DNA of 43,953 nucleotides from Nocardia uniformis NBRC 13702 (GCF_001613345.1 NZ_BDCE01000002.1:1-43953), one strand, 5' to 3'. Positions 34,531 to 42,077 are shown, counted from the stretch's first letter. The notes: generated from the sequence alone by a model not told the origin. Numbers and translations are program-made.

Positions 34531-35154
34531 ATGAAATACGGACAGCGCGGACGCGGATTCGGACGACCCGGAGGTTGGCAGCAGGCCGATCTCCCGGACC
34601 CCGCGGACGCTTCCGATTGGTTTGCTGGTCGATTGCCATCCGAATGGTTCACCGGTCCGGCAACACTCGAGATCGATCGCGACGAGATTGTCGTGGTCGG
34701 CGAACTCCCCCTCCCCGAGACCGAAGCCGAACGCCCAGCCGCCGAGGAAGCGGCCGAACCCGCACCGGAGGCGGCCGCCGAACCCGCCGGGGTATCCCAG
34801 GCCACCCGCGATGGGCTCATCGCCCGTTTCCGCGAATCCACCCGCCCCGCCCGCATGCAGATCGCCAATGAGGCCCAGCATCGCTACGGCCGCAGCGTGG
34901 CCTGGGGTGTCACCGTCGGCGGCGAACGAATTATGTTCACCCACCTGGCCGTACCGGTCATGACCCGGCTGCGCCAGCCCGAACGCAAGGTCCTCGACAC
35001 CCTCGTCGACGCCGGGGTGGCCCGGTCTCGCTCCGATGCCCTCGCCTGGACGGTGAGATTGGCGGGCGAACATGCGGAGTCGTGGCTCGAAGAACTGCGC
35101 GACGCCATGCGCAAGGTCGATGAGCTCCGCTCCGAGGGCCCCCGCGATCTGTAG
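34531..35154 (+). CDS. Uncharacterised 207-aa protein with a ribbon-helix-helix-like C-terminus
   Basis: I do not recognise a named family. The N-terminus is basic and Gly/Arg-rich (KYGQRGRGFGRPGG), followed by SDWFAGRLPSEWFTGPATLEIDRDEIVVVGELPLP, an Ala/Glu/Pro linker (65-88) and a helical region. Residues ~152-205 (KVLDTLVDAGVARSRSDALAW, then a charged helix) resemble the strand-helix-helix layout of ribbon-helix-helix DNA-binding proteins. ATG 34531 has GAGAGAG 6 nt upstream. The palindromic operator just before the gene fits an autoregulated DNA-binding protein, which is inference. Confidence 0.65.
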   Translation: MKYGQRGRGFGRPGGWQQADLPDPADASDWFAGRLPSEWFTGPATLEIDRDEIVVVGELPLPETEAERPAAEEAAEPAPEAAAEPAGVSQATRDGLIARFRESTRPARMQIANEAQHRYGRSVAWGVTVGGERIMFTHLAVPVMTRLRQPERKVLDTLVDAGVARSRSDALAWTVRLAGEHAESWLEELRDAMRKVDELRSEGPRDL

Positions 35155-35175
35155 CCGCTCGCCGGAGGGTCGACG

Positions 35176-35313
35176 TCAACCGTGCAGCGCACGACCGGTT
35201 TTCGATTCGGGATGGTTGGCGAGACCGTCCGGTGTGTCCTCGTACACCAGGCGTCCACCGTGCCGTCCCGGCCCCGGCCAGAGGTCGATAATGTGGTCGG
35301 CCTGCGAATGGCT
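35176..35313 (-). pseudogene. C-terminal fragment of a UvrA-like ABC ATPase
   Basis: The minus-strand frame reads SQADHIIDLWPGPGRHGG, RLVYEDTP and HPESKTGRAL before its stop codon. This matches the very end of UvrA-type ATPases (ADxIIDLGPxxGxxGG, xGTP, TGRAL). The 46 codons keep the original stop but lose everything upstream. It abuts a WYL fragment on the opposite strand, so both appear to be the ends of a deleted divergent gene pair. Confidence 0.65.
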
Positions 35314-35434
35314 GATCCTCCGGATCGGGCTGCTCGGCGCGGATTTCACCATCGAAGAGCCCGCCGAATTCCGCGACCGCGCCCGGGAACTCGCCGATCG
35401 TCTGCACCGAGCCGCGGCCCGCCCGGCGCGCTGA
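35309..35434 (+). pseudogene. C-terminal fragment of a WYL-domain regulator
   Basis: The plus-strand frame reads [18 protein letters not shown] followed by [18 protein letters not shown] and a stop. The end of WYL/YafY-type regulators has the same form, with a GAxxxxxEPxEL strand then a final helix. Only about 41 residues remain, without a start or DNA-binding domain. The break point coincides with that of the UvrA fragment. Confidence 0.6.
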
Positions 35435-35440
35435 TTCCAA

Positions 35441-35446
35441 TACAGT
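35441..35446 (+). promoter_or_regulatory. -10 box TACAGT of a likely leaderless aroQ transcript
   Basis: TACAGT ends 7 nt before ATG 35454, and no Shine-Dalgarno sequence is present. The box follows the stop codon of the WYL remnant by 6 nt. Confidence 0.5.
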
Positions 35447-35453
35447 GTCGTTC

Positions 35454-35894
35454 ATGGCTGAATCCAGCGGCCCGATCCTCGTGCTCAACGGCCCGAACCT
35501 GAATATGCTCGGCACCCGCCAACCCGAGGTGTACGGCAGCGACACCCTCGACGATGTGGTCGAGCTGTGCCGCGGGACGGCGGCCCGGTTCGACCGGGAG
35601 ATCAGCGCCTTCCAGTCCAATCACGAAGGCGCGCTGATCGACCGCATCCATGCCGCCCGAGGCGTGGAATCCGCCATTGTCATCAACCCCGGCGGCCTCA
35701 CCCACACCTCCGTGGCGCTGCGCGACGCCCTCGTCATTCCCGAGGTCCCCATTGTGGAGGTGCACATCAGCAATGTGCACGCCCGCGAGGCCTTCCGCCA
35801 CCACTCCTATATCTCGCCCATCGCCACCGCCGTCATAGCGGGAATGGGCATCCAGGGCTACGCGGCGGCGGTCGAATACCTCTGCACCCGCTGA
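35454..35894 (+). CDS. aroQ: Type II 3-dehydroquinate dehydratase
   Basis: The 146-aa protein is a typical type II dehydroquinase. It has [18 protein letters not shown] with catalytic Arg22 and Tyr27, NPGGLTHTS with His84, and [17 protein letters not shown] with Glu102, His104 and Arg111. It converts 3-dehydroquinate to 3-dehydroshikimate in the shikimate pathway as a dodecamer. ATG 35454 is favoured by the -10 box 7 nt upstream; GTG 35445 is possible. It stands alone here, away from other shikimate genes, and ends at a strong terminator. Confidence 0.96.
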   Translation: MAESSGPILVLNGPNLNMLGTRQPEVYGSDTLDDVVELCRGTAARFDREISAFQSNHEGALIDRIHAARGVESAIVINPGGLTHTSVALRDALVIPEVPIVEVHISNVHAREAFRHHSYISPIATAVIAGMGIQGYAAAVEYLCTR

Positions 35895-35919
35895 ACAGGC
35901 GCTGATACCGAGAGCACCG

Positions 35920-35957
35920 AGCGGCCCCGTGACCGGAAGGTCATAGGGCCGCTTTTT
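35920..35957 (+). terminator. Intrinsic terminator after aroQ
   Basis: AGCGGCCC pairs with GGGCCGCT, GTGACC pairs with GGTCAT inside it, and the loop is GGAA. Five T residues follow directly (35953-35957). It is the most classical terminator in the window. Confidence 0.88.
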
Positions 35958-35987
35958 GCGTGCCCGCACCTCCGGTCAAGGAATAGC

Positions 35988-36020
35988 TTGTGCGCCATGA
36001 AATGTAGTACATATACTACG
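35988..36020 (+). promoter_or_regulatory. Promoter of the ABC-XRE operon with an overlapping palindromic operator
   Basis: The -10 box TATACT (36013-36018) lies 19 nt after a possible -35 TTGTGC (35988-35993). The palindrome GTAGTACATATACTAC (36005-36020) covers the -10 box. A bound dimer would block RNA polymerase. The XRE regulator encoded at the end of the operon is the obvious candidate. Confidence 0.65.
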
Positions 36021-36053
36021 AGTCATCACTAACCCACGACAGGGAGGGAAACC

Positions 36054-36983
36054 ATGACAGTGGGTGAGGGCGTAGTTCTCAACGTCGAGAATCTGCGCAT
36101 GCGGTACGGCAGTACCGACGTTCTGCACGATGTGACATTCCAGGCGCAGCTCGGCGAGGTGCTGGTTCTGCTCGGCCCGAATGGCGCGGGAAAGACCACC
36201 ACCATCGAAATCCTCGAAGGGTTCCGCACGCGCTCCGCAGGCCGGGTCGAAGTGCTCGGCATCGATCCCGCCCACGGCGACGAACAGTGGCGGGCGCGGG
36301 TGGGAGTCGTACTGCAGTCGTGGCGCGACCACAGCAGGTGGCGGGTGCGCGAACTGCTCGCCTACCTCGGCTCGTTCTATGCCCCCTACGGCACGGCCGA
36401 TGTCGAACGCCCCTGGGACGCCGACAAACTCATCGAAATGGTCGGCCTCACCGAACAGTCGAACTCCCTGATCAGTTCCCTGTCCGGCGGACAGCGTCGC
36501 CGGATGGACGTGGCGATCGGCATTGTCGGACGCCCCGAGGTGCTCTTTCTGGACGAACCGACCGCGGGCTTCGACCCGGAGGCGCGCCGCGAATTCCACG
36601 ACCTGGTGCATCGGCTCGCGGATGACCAGCAGACCACCGTCCTGCTCACCACCCACGATCTGGACGAGGCCGAAAAACTCGCCGACCGGATACTCATCCT
36701 GGCCGGAGGGCGCATTATCGCCGACGGCTCGGCCGATGAGCTGTCCCGCCGCATCGCGGGGGAAGCCGAGGTGCGCTGGACCTGCGATGGCCAGCGTTTC
36801 GTGCACACCACCACCGAATCGACCAAGTTCGTGCACGAACTCTTCCAACAGCACGGTGATCGGATCAACGAACTGGAGGTGCGCCGTGCATCGCTGGAAG
36901 ACACCTATATGACACTGGTACGCCAATACGAGTCCGGCCGTAATGAGGCCGACGTGCGCACTCTGGAGGAGGTCACACGATGA
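36054..36983 (+). CDS. ABC transporter ATP-binding protein
   Basis: The 309-aa ATPase has Walker A GPNGAGKTT at 41-49, the Q-loop VLQS, the signature LSGGQRRR, Walker B VLFLDEPT and the H-loop TTHD. The C-terminal ~90 residues form an extra domain like that of drug and antibiotic exporters of the DrrA/CcmA type. It powers the ABC-2 permease encoded next. GGGAGGG lies 6 nt before ATG 36054. The substrate is unknown. The regulator at the operon end and the operator at the promoter suggest induction by the exported compound. Confidence 0.95.
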   Translation: MTVGEGVVLNVENLRMRYGSTDVLHDVTFQAQLGEVLVLLGPNGAGKTTTIEILEGFRTRSAGRVEVLGIDPAHGDEQWRARVGVVLQSWRDHSRWRVRELLAYLGSFYAPYGTADVERPWDADKLIEMVGLTEQSNSLISSLSGGQRRRMDVAIGIVGRPEVLFLDEPTAGFDPEARREFHDLVHRLADDQQTTVLLTTHDLDEAEKLADRILILAGGRIIADGSADELSRRIAGEAEVRWTCDGQRFVHTTTESTKFVHELFQQHGDRINELEVRRASLEDTYMTLVRQYESGRNEADVRTLEEVTR

Positions 36984-37831
36984 ATCCGACCACGGTCGCG
37001 ATCCGGGCCGGGGGCACCCGCGCATGGATCGAGCTGCGGCAAGCGTTCACCAGCACCCAGGGCCTGCTCAATCTGTTCCTCTTTCCGATCCTCATCCTGA
37101 TCGCGCTGTTCTTCATGCGGCACGGGTCTTTTCACGAGACCGGACTGAAGCTCGGCACGCTAGCACTGCCGGGCGTACTCGGCAGCGTCCTCGCATTCAA
37201 CGGTCTGTACTGGATGACGGAATACCTGGTTCTCGACCGGGAAGACGGAACATTGTTGCGCGCCAAGGCAATACCGAACGGCATGGTGGGGTACCTGATC
37301 GGCAAGCTCGGCGCGAGCGCGGGCCAGGTGCTGATTCAGGTGGCATTCCTGCTGGTCGTGGGCGGGTTGATCGTCGGTGGATTGTCCGTCGATGGAGTCG
37401 GCGGCTGGCTGACCCTGGCGTGGGTGGTGACACTCGGGCTGCTCGCGGTGTTGCCGCTGGGTGCGATCCTGGGCTCGATCATCGAGGGCGCTCGCGGCAC
37501 CTTCTTCCTGACCATGCCACTGATGGCACTGATCGGAATTTCGGGGATCTACTATCCGATCACGGTCCTGCCCGGCTGGGTTCAGGCCTTGGCCCAGGTG
37601 TTTCCGATGTATTGGCTGGGGCTCGGTATGCGATCGGCGCTGCTGCCCGCCGATACCGTGGTGGTCGAGATCGGGCAGTCCTGGCGCCATCTGGAGACGG
37701 TCGCGGTGCTGGGTGTCTGGGCACTGATCGGACTACTGGTGGCACCGATGGTGTTGCGGCGCATGGCCCGGGGTGAATCGGGCTCGACCGTGGCTTCCCG
37801 CCGGGAGAAAGCACTGCAGCGTGCCTACTGA
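36980..37831 (+). CDS. ABC-2 type transporter permease
   Basis: The 283-aa permease has six membrane helices: one at ~28-47, one after the first loop, and four in the C-terminal half. GISGIYYPITVLPGWVQALAQVFPMYWLG is the typical ABC-2 end-loop region. It overlaps the ATPase gene by ATGA, so the two are translated together and form one exporter. The C-terminus is basic. The XRE gene begins inside its last codons. Confidence 0.93.
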   Translation: MNPTTVAIRAGGTRAWIELRQAFTSTQGLLNLFLFPILILIALFFMRHGSFHETGLKLGTLALPGVLGSVLAFNGLYWMTEYLVLDREDGTLLRAKAIPNGMVGYLIGKLGASAGQVLIQVAFLLVVGGLIVGGLSVDGVGGWLTLAWVVTLGLLAVLPLGAILGSIIEGARGTFFLTMPLMALIGISGIYYPITVLPGWVQALAQVFPMYWLGLGMRSALLPADTVVVEIGQSWRHLETVAVLGVWALIGLLVAPMVLRRMARGESGSTVASRREKALQRAY

Positions 37832-38057
37832 GGTCATCTACAACCGGATCGCCATGCTGCGTGCCGAACGCGGCATCTCCCGCCGGGAATTGGCCGAAGC
37901 GCTCGGCGTGCACTATCAGACGATCGGGTACCTGGAGCGTGGCGAATACAGTCCGAGTCTGCATCTGGCACTGCGGATTTCGGAGTATTTCGAGGTACCG
38001 GTGGAGGTTATCTTCGCTACGAAGCCCTTCCCGCGCCTCGGTGCTGAGCCCAGCTAG
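37821..38057 (+). CDS. Small XRE-type (Cro/CI-like) repressor
   Basis: The 78-aa protein is a single helix-turn-helix domain: IAMLRAERGISRRELAEAL, GVHYQTIGYLERGEYSP as the turn and recognition helix, and a closing helix plus EVPVEVIF dimer strand. GTG 37821 overlaps the permease by 11 nt. It has no sensor domain, so it probably acts as a DNA-binding switch by itself. The palindrome over the operon's -10 box is a likely target. Confidence 0.9.
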   Translation: MPTEVIYNRIAMLRAERGISRRELAEALGVHYQTIGYLERGEYSPSLHLALRISEYFEVPVEVIFATKPFPRLGAEPS

Positions 38058-38091
38058 GGCGGTGTCGGTATCGTTCGCGGGTGAACCTATT

Positions 38092-38167
38092 CGTCATCTC
38101 GTAGTGCTTTCGGCCGGGATCTACCACGTGCAGTGTGGATTCCGGCCAAAAGCATGCCGGAATGACG
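38092..38167. repeat. Full copy of the dispersed inverted repeat
   Basis: CGTCATCTCGTAGTGCTTTC opens the left arm and GGCCGGGATCTAC ends it; GTGGATTCCGGCC begins the right arm, which ends GCCGGAATGACG. The left arm is more diverged than at 3114. It lies 35 bp after the XRE gene, and about 90 bp of unannotated sequence follow before the next gene end. Confidence 0.75.
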
Positions 38168-38256
38168 GGGGCGGCGCGGACCCCCTGGACGCTGCTGGGC
38201 ACCGCACCGGCCTCCGCTCGCTGGTCCAGACCGGAGCGGGTCACGGACCACGGAGT

Positions 38257-39126
38257 TCAGGTGCCACGAATGAGGCGGTAGGTGGAGACCGGTTCCCCGG
38301 CCGCCTCGGTGGCTGCCAGGGCCCTGCGCCAATACGCCTGTGCGGTGCGGAGCAGCGCGGCGTCGACGCCGACATCCGTACTGGCCTCGATAGCGTGCTG
38401 GGTGCTGGCATCCATCATTCGCATGGTCGAGATATCGCCCCAGCCGCCGGATTTCGCGAGGTCGGAGAAAACCGTGAATGAGGTTTTCATGCTGTCGAGG
38501 AATCGCACCGCGTGCGGGACGAAGTCGTCGACAGCTTGACCGGAGCGTTCGATCGTCGCCAGGGCTTGCTCGTAGGCGAGGATCAGCGGGTGCATCAGGA
38601 TGAGCAGGCCCTGGTAATACACCTGGGAGAGGCCGGGATCCTCGCCCAGGTATTCGGTCGGTGTCAGCAGCCGCAGCAGATCGGCGTGCTCGTCGAAGAC
38701 CGCGCGGGGACCGCTGTAGAAGATGTAGGATTCCGGGGATTCGATGCTCTCGCCGTCGGCGATGACGCCGCCCGTAAGGAACTGTGCGCCATGCTCTTCG
38801 GCCCATGCCGCACCCTTGCGGGCATTCTCCGGTGAGTCCGAGGAGAGATTGGCGATCACCTTGCCCCGCAGGTGATCGGCGACCTGCCCGAGTACGTCGT
38901 ACATGGCCGAGTAGTGGGTCAGGCTGAGTACGATCACCTCATTGGCGGTGAGCGCTTCGGCGACAGTGTCGGCCCGCTTCGCCCCGAGTTCAACCATGGC
39001 GTCGGCCTTCTCGGCACTGCGATTCCACACTGTCACGGCCACACCCGCCGCGAGGAAGGCCCGCACCATGGCCTGCCCCATGGGGCCGAGACCGATTACC
39101 GTCACCATGCGCTGTTGTTCAGACAT
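38257..39126 (-). CDS. Imine-reductase-like NADP-dependent oxidoreductase (copy 1)
   Basis: The 289-aa protein has the Rossmann motif VIGLGPMGQAM (10-20), the NADPH-favouring VWNRS, and ANLSSDSPENAR. IFYSGPRAVFDEH and LGEDPGLSQVYYQGLL match the imine reductase branch of the beta-hydroxyacid dehydrogenase superfamily. Tyr171 stands where such enzymes carry a catalytic Asp or Tyr, suggesting the Tyr type. Imine or a related carbonyl may be the substrate. ATG 39126 has GAAGGGG about 7 nt upstream. It follows a paralogue by 16 nt. 3-Hydroxyisobutyrate dehydrogenase is less likely, since the catalytic Lys motif is missing. Confidence 0.83.
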   Translation of the reverse strand: MSEQQRMVTVIGLGPMGQAMVRAFLAAGVAVTVWNRSAEKADAMVELGAKRADTVAEALTANEVIVLSLTHYSAMYDVLGQVADHLRGKVIANLSSDSPENARKGAAWAEEHGAQFLTGGVIADGESIESPESYIFYSGPRAVFDEHADLLRLLTPTEYLGEDPGLSQVYYQGLLILMHPLILAYEQALATIERSGQAVDDFVPHAVRFLDSMKTSFTVFSDLAKSGGWGDISTMRMMDASTQHAIEASTDVGVDAALLRTAQAYWRRALAATEAAGEPVSTYRLIRGT

Positions 39127-39142
39127 GCTGTGCCCCTTCGAT

Positions 39143-40018
39143 TCAGCGCTCATCGCCGCGCATGAGTTCGTAGGTGGAGACGGCTCGGCCCGCCTGCTCG
39201 CTGGCGGCAATGGCCTTGCGCCAGTAGTTCTGGGCGGTGTGCGAGAAGGTCGCGTCGACACCGACCTCTTCGCTCGCGTCGATAATGTGCTGCGCGCCCG
39301 CATCCATCATCTTCAGACTCGCCAGATCGGCCCAGCCGCCGTTCTGATTGGCCGCCGCGAACTCCTCCATGAAGGTCGGGTATGCCGCGGCGGACCGGAC
39401 GGCGAACGCGACGAACTGCGCGATATCGGCCCCGGACCGATCGATCATGGCGGTCGCCTGGTCGAAGGCGAGCAGCCAGGGGTGGAACATGGTGAGCAGA
39501 GCCTGGTAGAACACCTGCGCCTGACCGTCATCGGTACCCAGGTACTCCTGCGGGCTCAATGGCCGCAGCAGTTCGGAGTGCGCGTCGAATACTTCGCGCG
39601 GGCCGCTGTAGAAGATGTAGGACGCCGGGTGCTCGATATCGTCGCCCGCCGACATGACGCCGCCGGAAATGAACTGCGCCCCATGCGATCGCACCCACTT
39701 CGCGCCCTCACGCGCCTGCTCCGGCGAATCGGAGGACAGGTTGGCGATCACCTTGCCGGACAGGTGCTCGGCGGCCGGGCCGAGTACGTCGTACATGGCG
39801 GCGTAGTGGGTGAGGCTGAGTACCGCCACCGCATTGGCGTCCAGGGCGTCGGCGACGGTCGCGGCGCGCTTGGCGCCGAGTTCGACCATGGCGTCGACCT
39901 TCCCCTGGCTCCGGTTCCACACCGTCACCTCGTGCCCGGCCTTCAGGAAGGCGCGAACCATCGACTGACCCATCGGTCCGAGACCGATGACGGATACGGA
40001 AAACTGCTGCTGAGACAT
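39143..40018 (-). CDS. Imine-reductase-like NADP-dependent oxidoreductase (copy 2)
   Basis: The 291-aa paralogue aligns end to end with copy 1, with well over half of the residues shared by eye. It repeats VIGLGPMGQSM, VWNRS, ANLSSDSPEQAR, IFYSGPREVFDAH and LGTDDGQAQVFYQALL, with Tyr171 at the same position. It is the promoter-proximal gene of the pair, divergent from an HxlR regulator 137 bp away. Tandem copies may give heteromers or separate substrates. Upstream, TTTCTCC of the plus strand supplies GGAGAAA as ribosome-binding site. Confidence 0.84.
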   Translation of the reverse strand: MSQQQFSVSVIGLGPMGQSMVRAFLKAGHEVTVWNRSQGKVDAMVELGAKRAATVADALDANAVAVLSLTHYAAMYDVLGPAAEHLSGKVIANLSSDSPEQAREGAKWVRSHGAQFISGGVMSAGDDIEHPASYIFYSGPREVFDAHSELLRPLSPQEYLGTDDGQAQVFYQALLTMFHPWLLAFDQATAMIDRSGADIAQFVAFAVRSAAAYPTFMEEFAAANQNGGWADLASLKMMDAGAQHIIDASEEVGVDATFSHTAQNYWRKAIAASEQAGRAVSTYELMRGDER

Positions 40019-40121
40019 GTTTTTCTCCTGAAGGAATTCAAGGCTGGAAGCTGTTCGACGAGATCGATATTGCCGTCGCCGGATAGGCTCGGGAAGACCG
40101 CACGTTCGAGTGGGGTTGCTT

Positions 40122-40131
40122 ACCTCGAGGT
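40122..40131. promoter_or_regulatory. Palindrome between the HxlR gene and the reductase pair
   Basis: ACCTCGAGGT is a perfect 10-bp palindrome 24 nt before the HxlR start codon. TTCGAG and TTCGAA flank it. It might be the HxlR operator, but it is short and could be chance. Confidence 0.3.
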
Positions 40132-40155
40132 TCGAATTCTGGTCAGGAGGTCGCG

Positions 40156-40512
40156 ATGCGAGACAACAGTGACGCGGATCACGAAATCTGTGGCATGTCT
40201 GTCGCCATCGATGTGGTCGGCGGCAAATGGAAGCTCCACCTCATGTGGGTACTCGGCGACGGACCGCGACGTTTCGGCGAGATCCGACGGCTACTGGAGG
40301 GGGTCAGCGAAAAGGTGCTGGCCGAGAACCTCCGGCAATTGGAGGCCAGCGGTGTGGTCCGCCGCGAGATCTTCCCCGAAATCCCACCCCGCGTGGAGTA
40401 TTCGCTCACGGCGCTCGGCGACAGCCTCAACGTAGCCCTGCGGCCCCTCGAAGAATGGGGCGAATGCAATCGCGACGAAATCCTCGGCCAACCCCTGACC
40501 GCCGCGTCCTAG
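40156..40512 (+). CDS. HxlR-family transcriptional regulator
   Basis: The 118-aa protein has the full winged-helix pattern: EICGM with the N-terminal Cys often used for sensing, VVGGKWKLHLMWVLGDGPRRFGEIRR, GVSEKVLAENLRQLEASGVV, and PPRVEYSLTALGDSL for the wing. AGGAGG lies 5 nt before the ATG. It is divergent from the tandem reductases and probably controls them, possibly in response to an electrophile or quinone, as for other HxlR proteins. Its stop codon shares CTAG with the glycerate kinase stop. Confidence 0.93.
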   Translation: MRDNSDADHEICGMSVAIDVVGGKWKLHLMWVLGDGPRRFGEIRRLLEGVSEKVLAENLRQLEASGVVRREIFPEIPPRVEYSLTALGDSLNVALRPLEEWGECNRDEILGQPLTAAS

Positions 40513-41639
40513 CCGAGCCCGGTGCCGTTCGCACCTATCTGCTTGCCGACGCGTTCCAGCAGGTCGGCGGCATTGGCCATACAGCGGGACGGGTTCGATT
40601 CGAGGTCGGAAAGCGCTTGGGAGGCAGCGAAACCCGCGGCCTGCAGTTGTGCGCGGGACAGACGGATGCGACCCGCAACGGCCATGACCGGGATGCCCGC
40701 GGCCCGGGCCGCGTGACAGACACCGATGGGGGCTTTGCCGTGCAGGCTCTGCGTGTCCAGGGAGCCTTCGCCGGTAACCACCAGATCGGCGTTAGTGAGG
40801 TGGGCGGAGAAGTCGATGAGGTCGAGGACCACCTCGATGCCCGGCCGGGGAGAAGCGCCCAGCACCGCCATCGCACCGAAACCGGTACCTCCGGCCGCGC
40901 CCGCGCCGGGGCGGGCGGCCTGTTCGGGTGCGACCAGTCGAGCCCAATTCGTCAGGGCGGCTTCGAGAATCGCCAGGTCGTCCGGACCCGCGCCCTTCTG
41001 CCGCGCGTATACCGCGACGGCCCCGGTCGGTCCGAGTAGCGGGTTGTCCACATCGCTGGCGAGGGTGATGCGCGCCCGGGCCAGCGCCGGATGCAGACCG
41101 GTCCGGTCCACCTCGGCGGCATGCCGGAGAGATACACCGCCACTGGGCAATTCATGGCCCTCGGCATCGAGAATCCGCAGGCCCAGCGCCTGGAGCATAC
41201 CCGCGCCGCCATCGGTGGAGGCGCTGCCACCGAGACCGAGGACGATTTCGCGGGCACCGTGGTCGAGGGCGTGCGCGATCACCACGCCGAGACCGTAGGT
41301 ATTGGCGTGCAGCGGATCATGTTGTCCACCGCGCAGTTTCGACAGGCCGACCACGGCGGCCAGTTCGATGACGGCGGTATCGGCGCGCCGGGCGTAGACG
41401 GTGGGTGCGGGACGGCCGGTGGGGCCGGGGGCGTGCAGCGCCACGCGGTTCCACCCCGCGGCCAGGAAGGCGGCCACGGTGCCGTCGCCGCCGTCGGCTA
41501 TCGGCAGCTGGTGGATATGCGCGCTGGGCGCGGTACGGGCAATGCCACGGGCGAGTGCGGCCGCTACTTCGGCGGCCGTGAGTGAACCCTTGAACTTGTC
41601 GGGGGCGAGCACTACCCGGTGTGGTCCCTGCTGCGTCAC
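40509..41639 (-). CDS. Glycerate kinase (GlxK/GarK type)
   Basis: The protein of about 376 aa opens with RVVLAPDKFKGSLTAAEVA and has PIADGGDGT, GLGGSASTDGGAGML, TLASDVDNPLLGP and TGEGSLDTQSLHGKAP, all landmarks of the glycerate kinase family. It phosphorylates D-glycerate, usually at C2, feeding glyoxylate-derived carbon into glycolysis. GTG 41639 places the start just before the first conserved strand; longer starts run over the divergent GNAT gene. GTG 41645 is equally possible. Confidence 0.92.
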   Translation of the reverse strand: MTQQGPHRVVLAPDKFKGSLTAAEVAAALARGIARTAPSAHIHQLPIADGGDGTVAAFLAAGWNRVALHAPGPTGRPAPTVYARRADTAVIELAAVVGLSKLRGGQHDPLHANTYGLGVVIAHALDHGAREIVLGLGGSASTDGGAGMLQALGLRILDAEGHELPSGGVSLRHAAEVDRTGLHPALARARITLASDVDNPLLGPTGAVAVYARQKGAGPDDLAILEAALTNWARLVAPEQAARPGAGAAGGTGFGAMAVLGASPRPGIEVVLDLIDFSAHLTNADLVVTGEGSLDTQSLHGKAPIGVCHAARAAGIPVMAVAGRIRLSRAQLQAAGFAASQALSDLESNPSRCMANAADLLERVGKQIGANGTGLG

Positions 41640-41726
41640 CCCCACAGTGTGTACGGTTTCGGCCTTCGCGACACGCCCGTAGGGCGGAGATACGCAAACC
41701 GGGCAAACCGACGGCGACGCACCCGA

Positions 41727-41732
41727 TAGCGT
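41727..41732 (+). promoter_or_regulatory. -10 box TAGCGT of a likely leaderless GNAT transcript
   Basis: TAGCGT (TANNNT) ends 7 nt before ATG 41740. No Shine-Dalgarno sequence is seen. Confidence 0.5.
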
Positions 41733-41739
41733 TTCAGAC

Positions 41740-42069
41740 ATGCCGAGTGAGTCGATCAAGACGATGGAAGTTCGCAAGAACACCGCACTGGATCGCTTCG
41801 AACTGCTGGTCGAGGGGGTGGTGGCCGGTATCGCCGCCTACCAGGACACCGCGAACGAGCGCGCGTTCGTCCACACCGAGATCTATCCGCAGTTCGAGGG
41901 GCAGGGCTACGGGCGCAAACTCGTCCAGATGGCGCTGGACACCACCCGAGACGAGGGTTACGGCATCCTCCCGCTGTGTCCGATGGTGCATCACTTCGTC
42001 GAATCCCGTCCGGAATATCTGGTGCTGGTCCCGCTGTGGTCCCGACAACGATTGAACCTGCCCCAATAG
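41740..42069 (+). CDS. Small GNAT-like N-acetyltransferase (YjdJ type)
   Basis: The 109-aa protein matches the short GCN5-related family that lacks the first half of the fold. AGIAAYQDTANERAFVHTEIYPQFEGQGYGRKLVQMALD contains the acetyl-CoA loop QGYGRK, and PLCPMVHHFVESRPEYLVLVP is the conserved end. Function is unproven. It is divergent from the glycerate kinase. Confidence 0.9.
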   Translation: MPSESIKTMEVRKNTALDRFELLVEGVVAGIAAYQDTANERAFVHTEIYPQFEGQGYGRKLVQMALDTTRDEGYGILPLCPMVHHFVESRPEYLVLVPLWSRQRLNLPQ

Positions 42070-42077
42070 ACCTCTGA

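Noticed and set aside
38257..40018. 3-hydroxyisobutyrate dehydrogenase pair
   Set aside because: The Rossmann motif fits, but the catalytic Lys segment is absent and the middle and C-terminal patterns follow imine reductases.
41643..41783. Longer N-terminus for the glycerate kinase
   Set aside because: The extra residues overlap the divergent GNAT start and promoter and match no part of the family.
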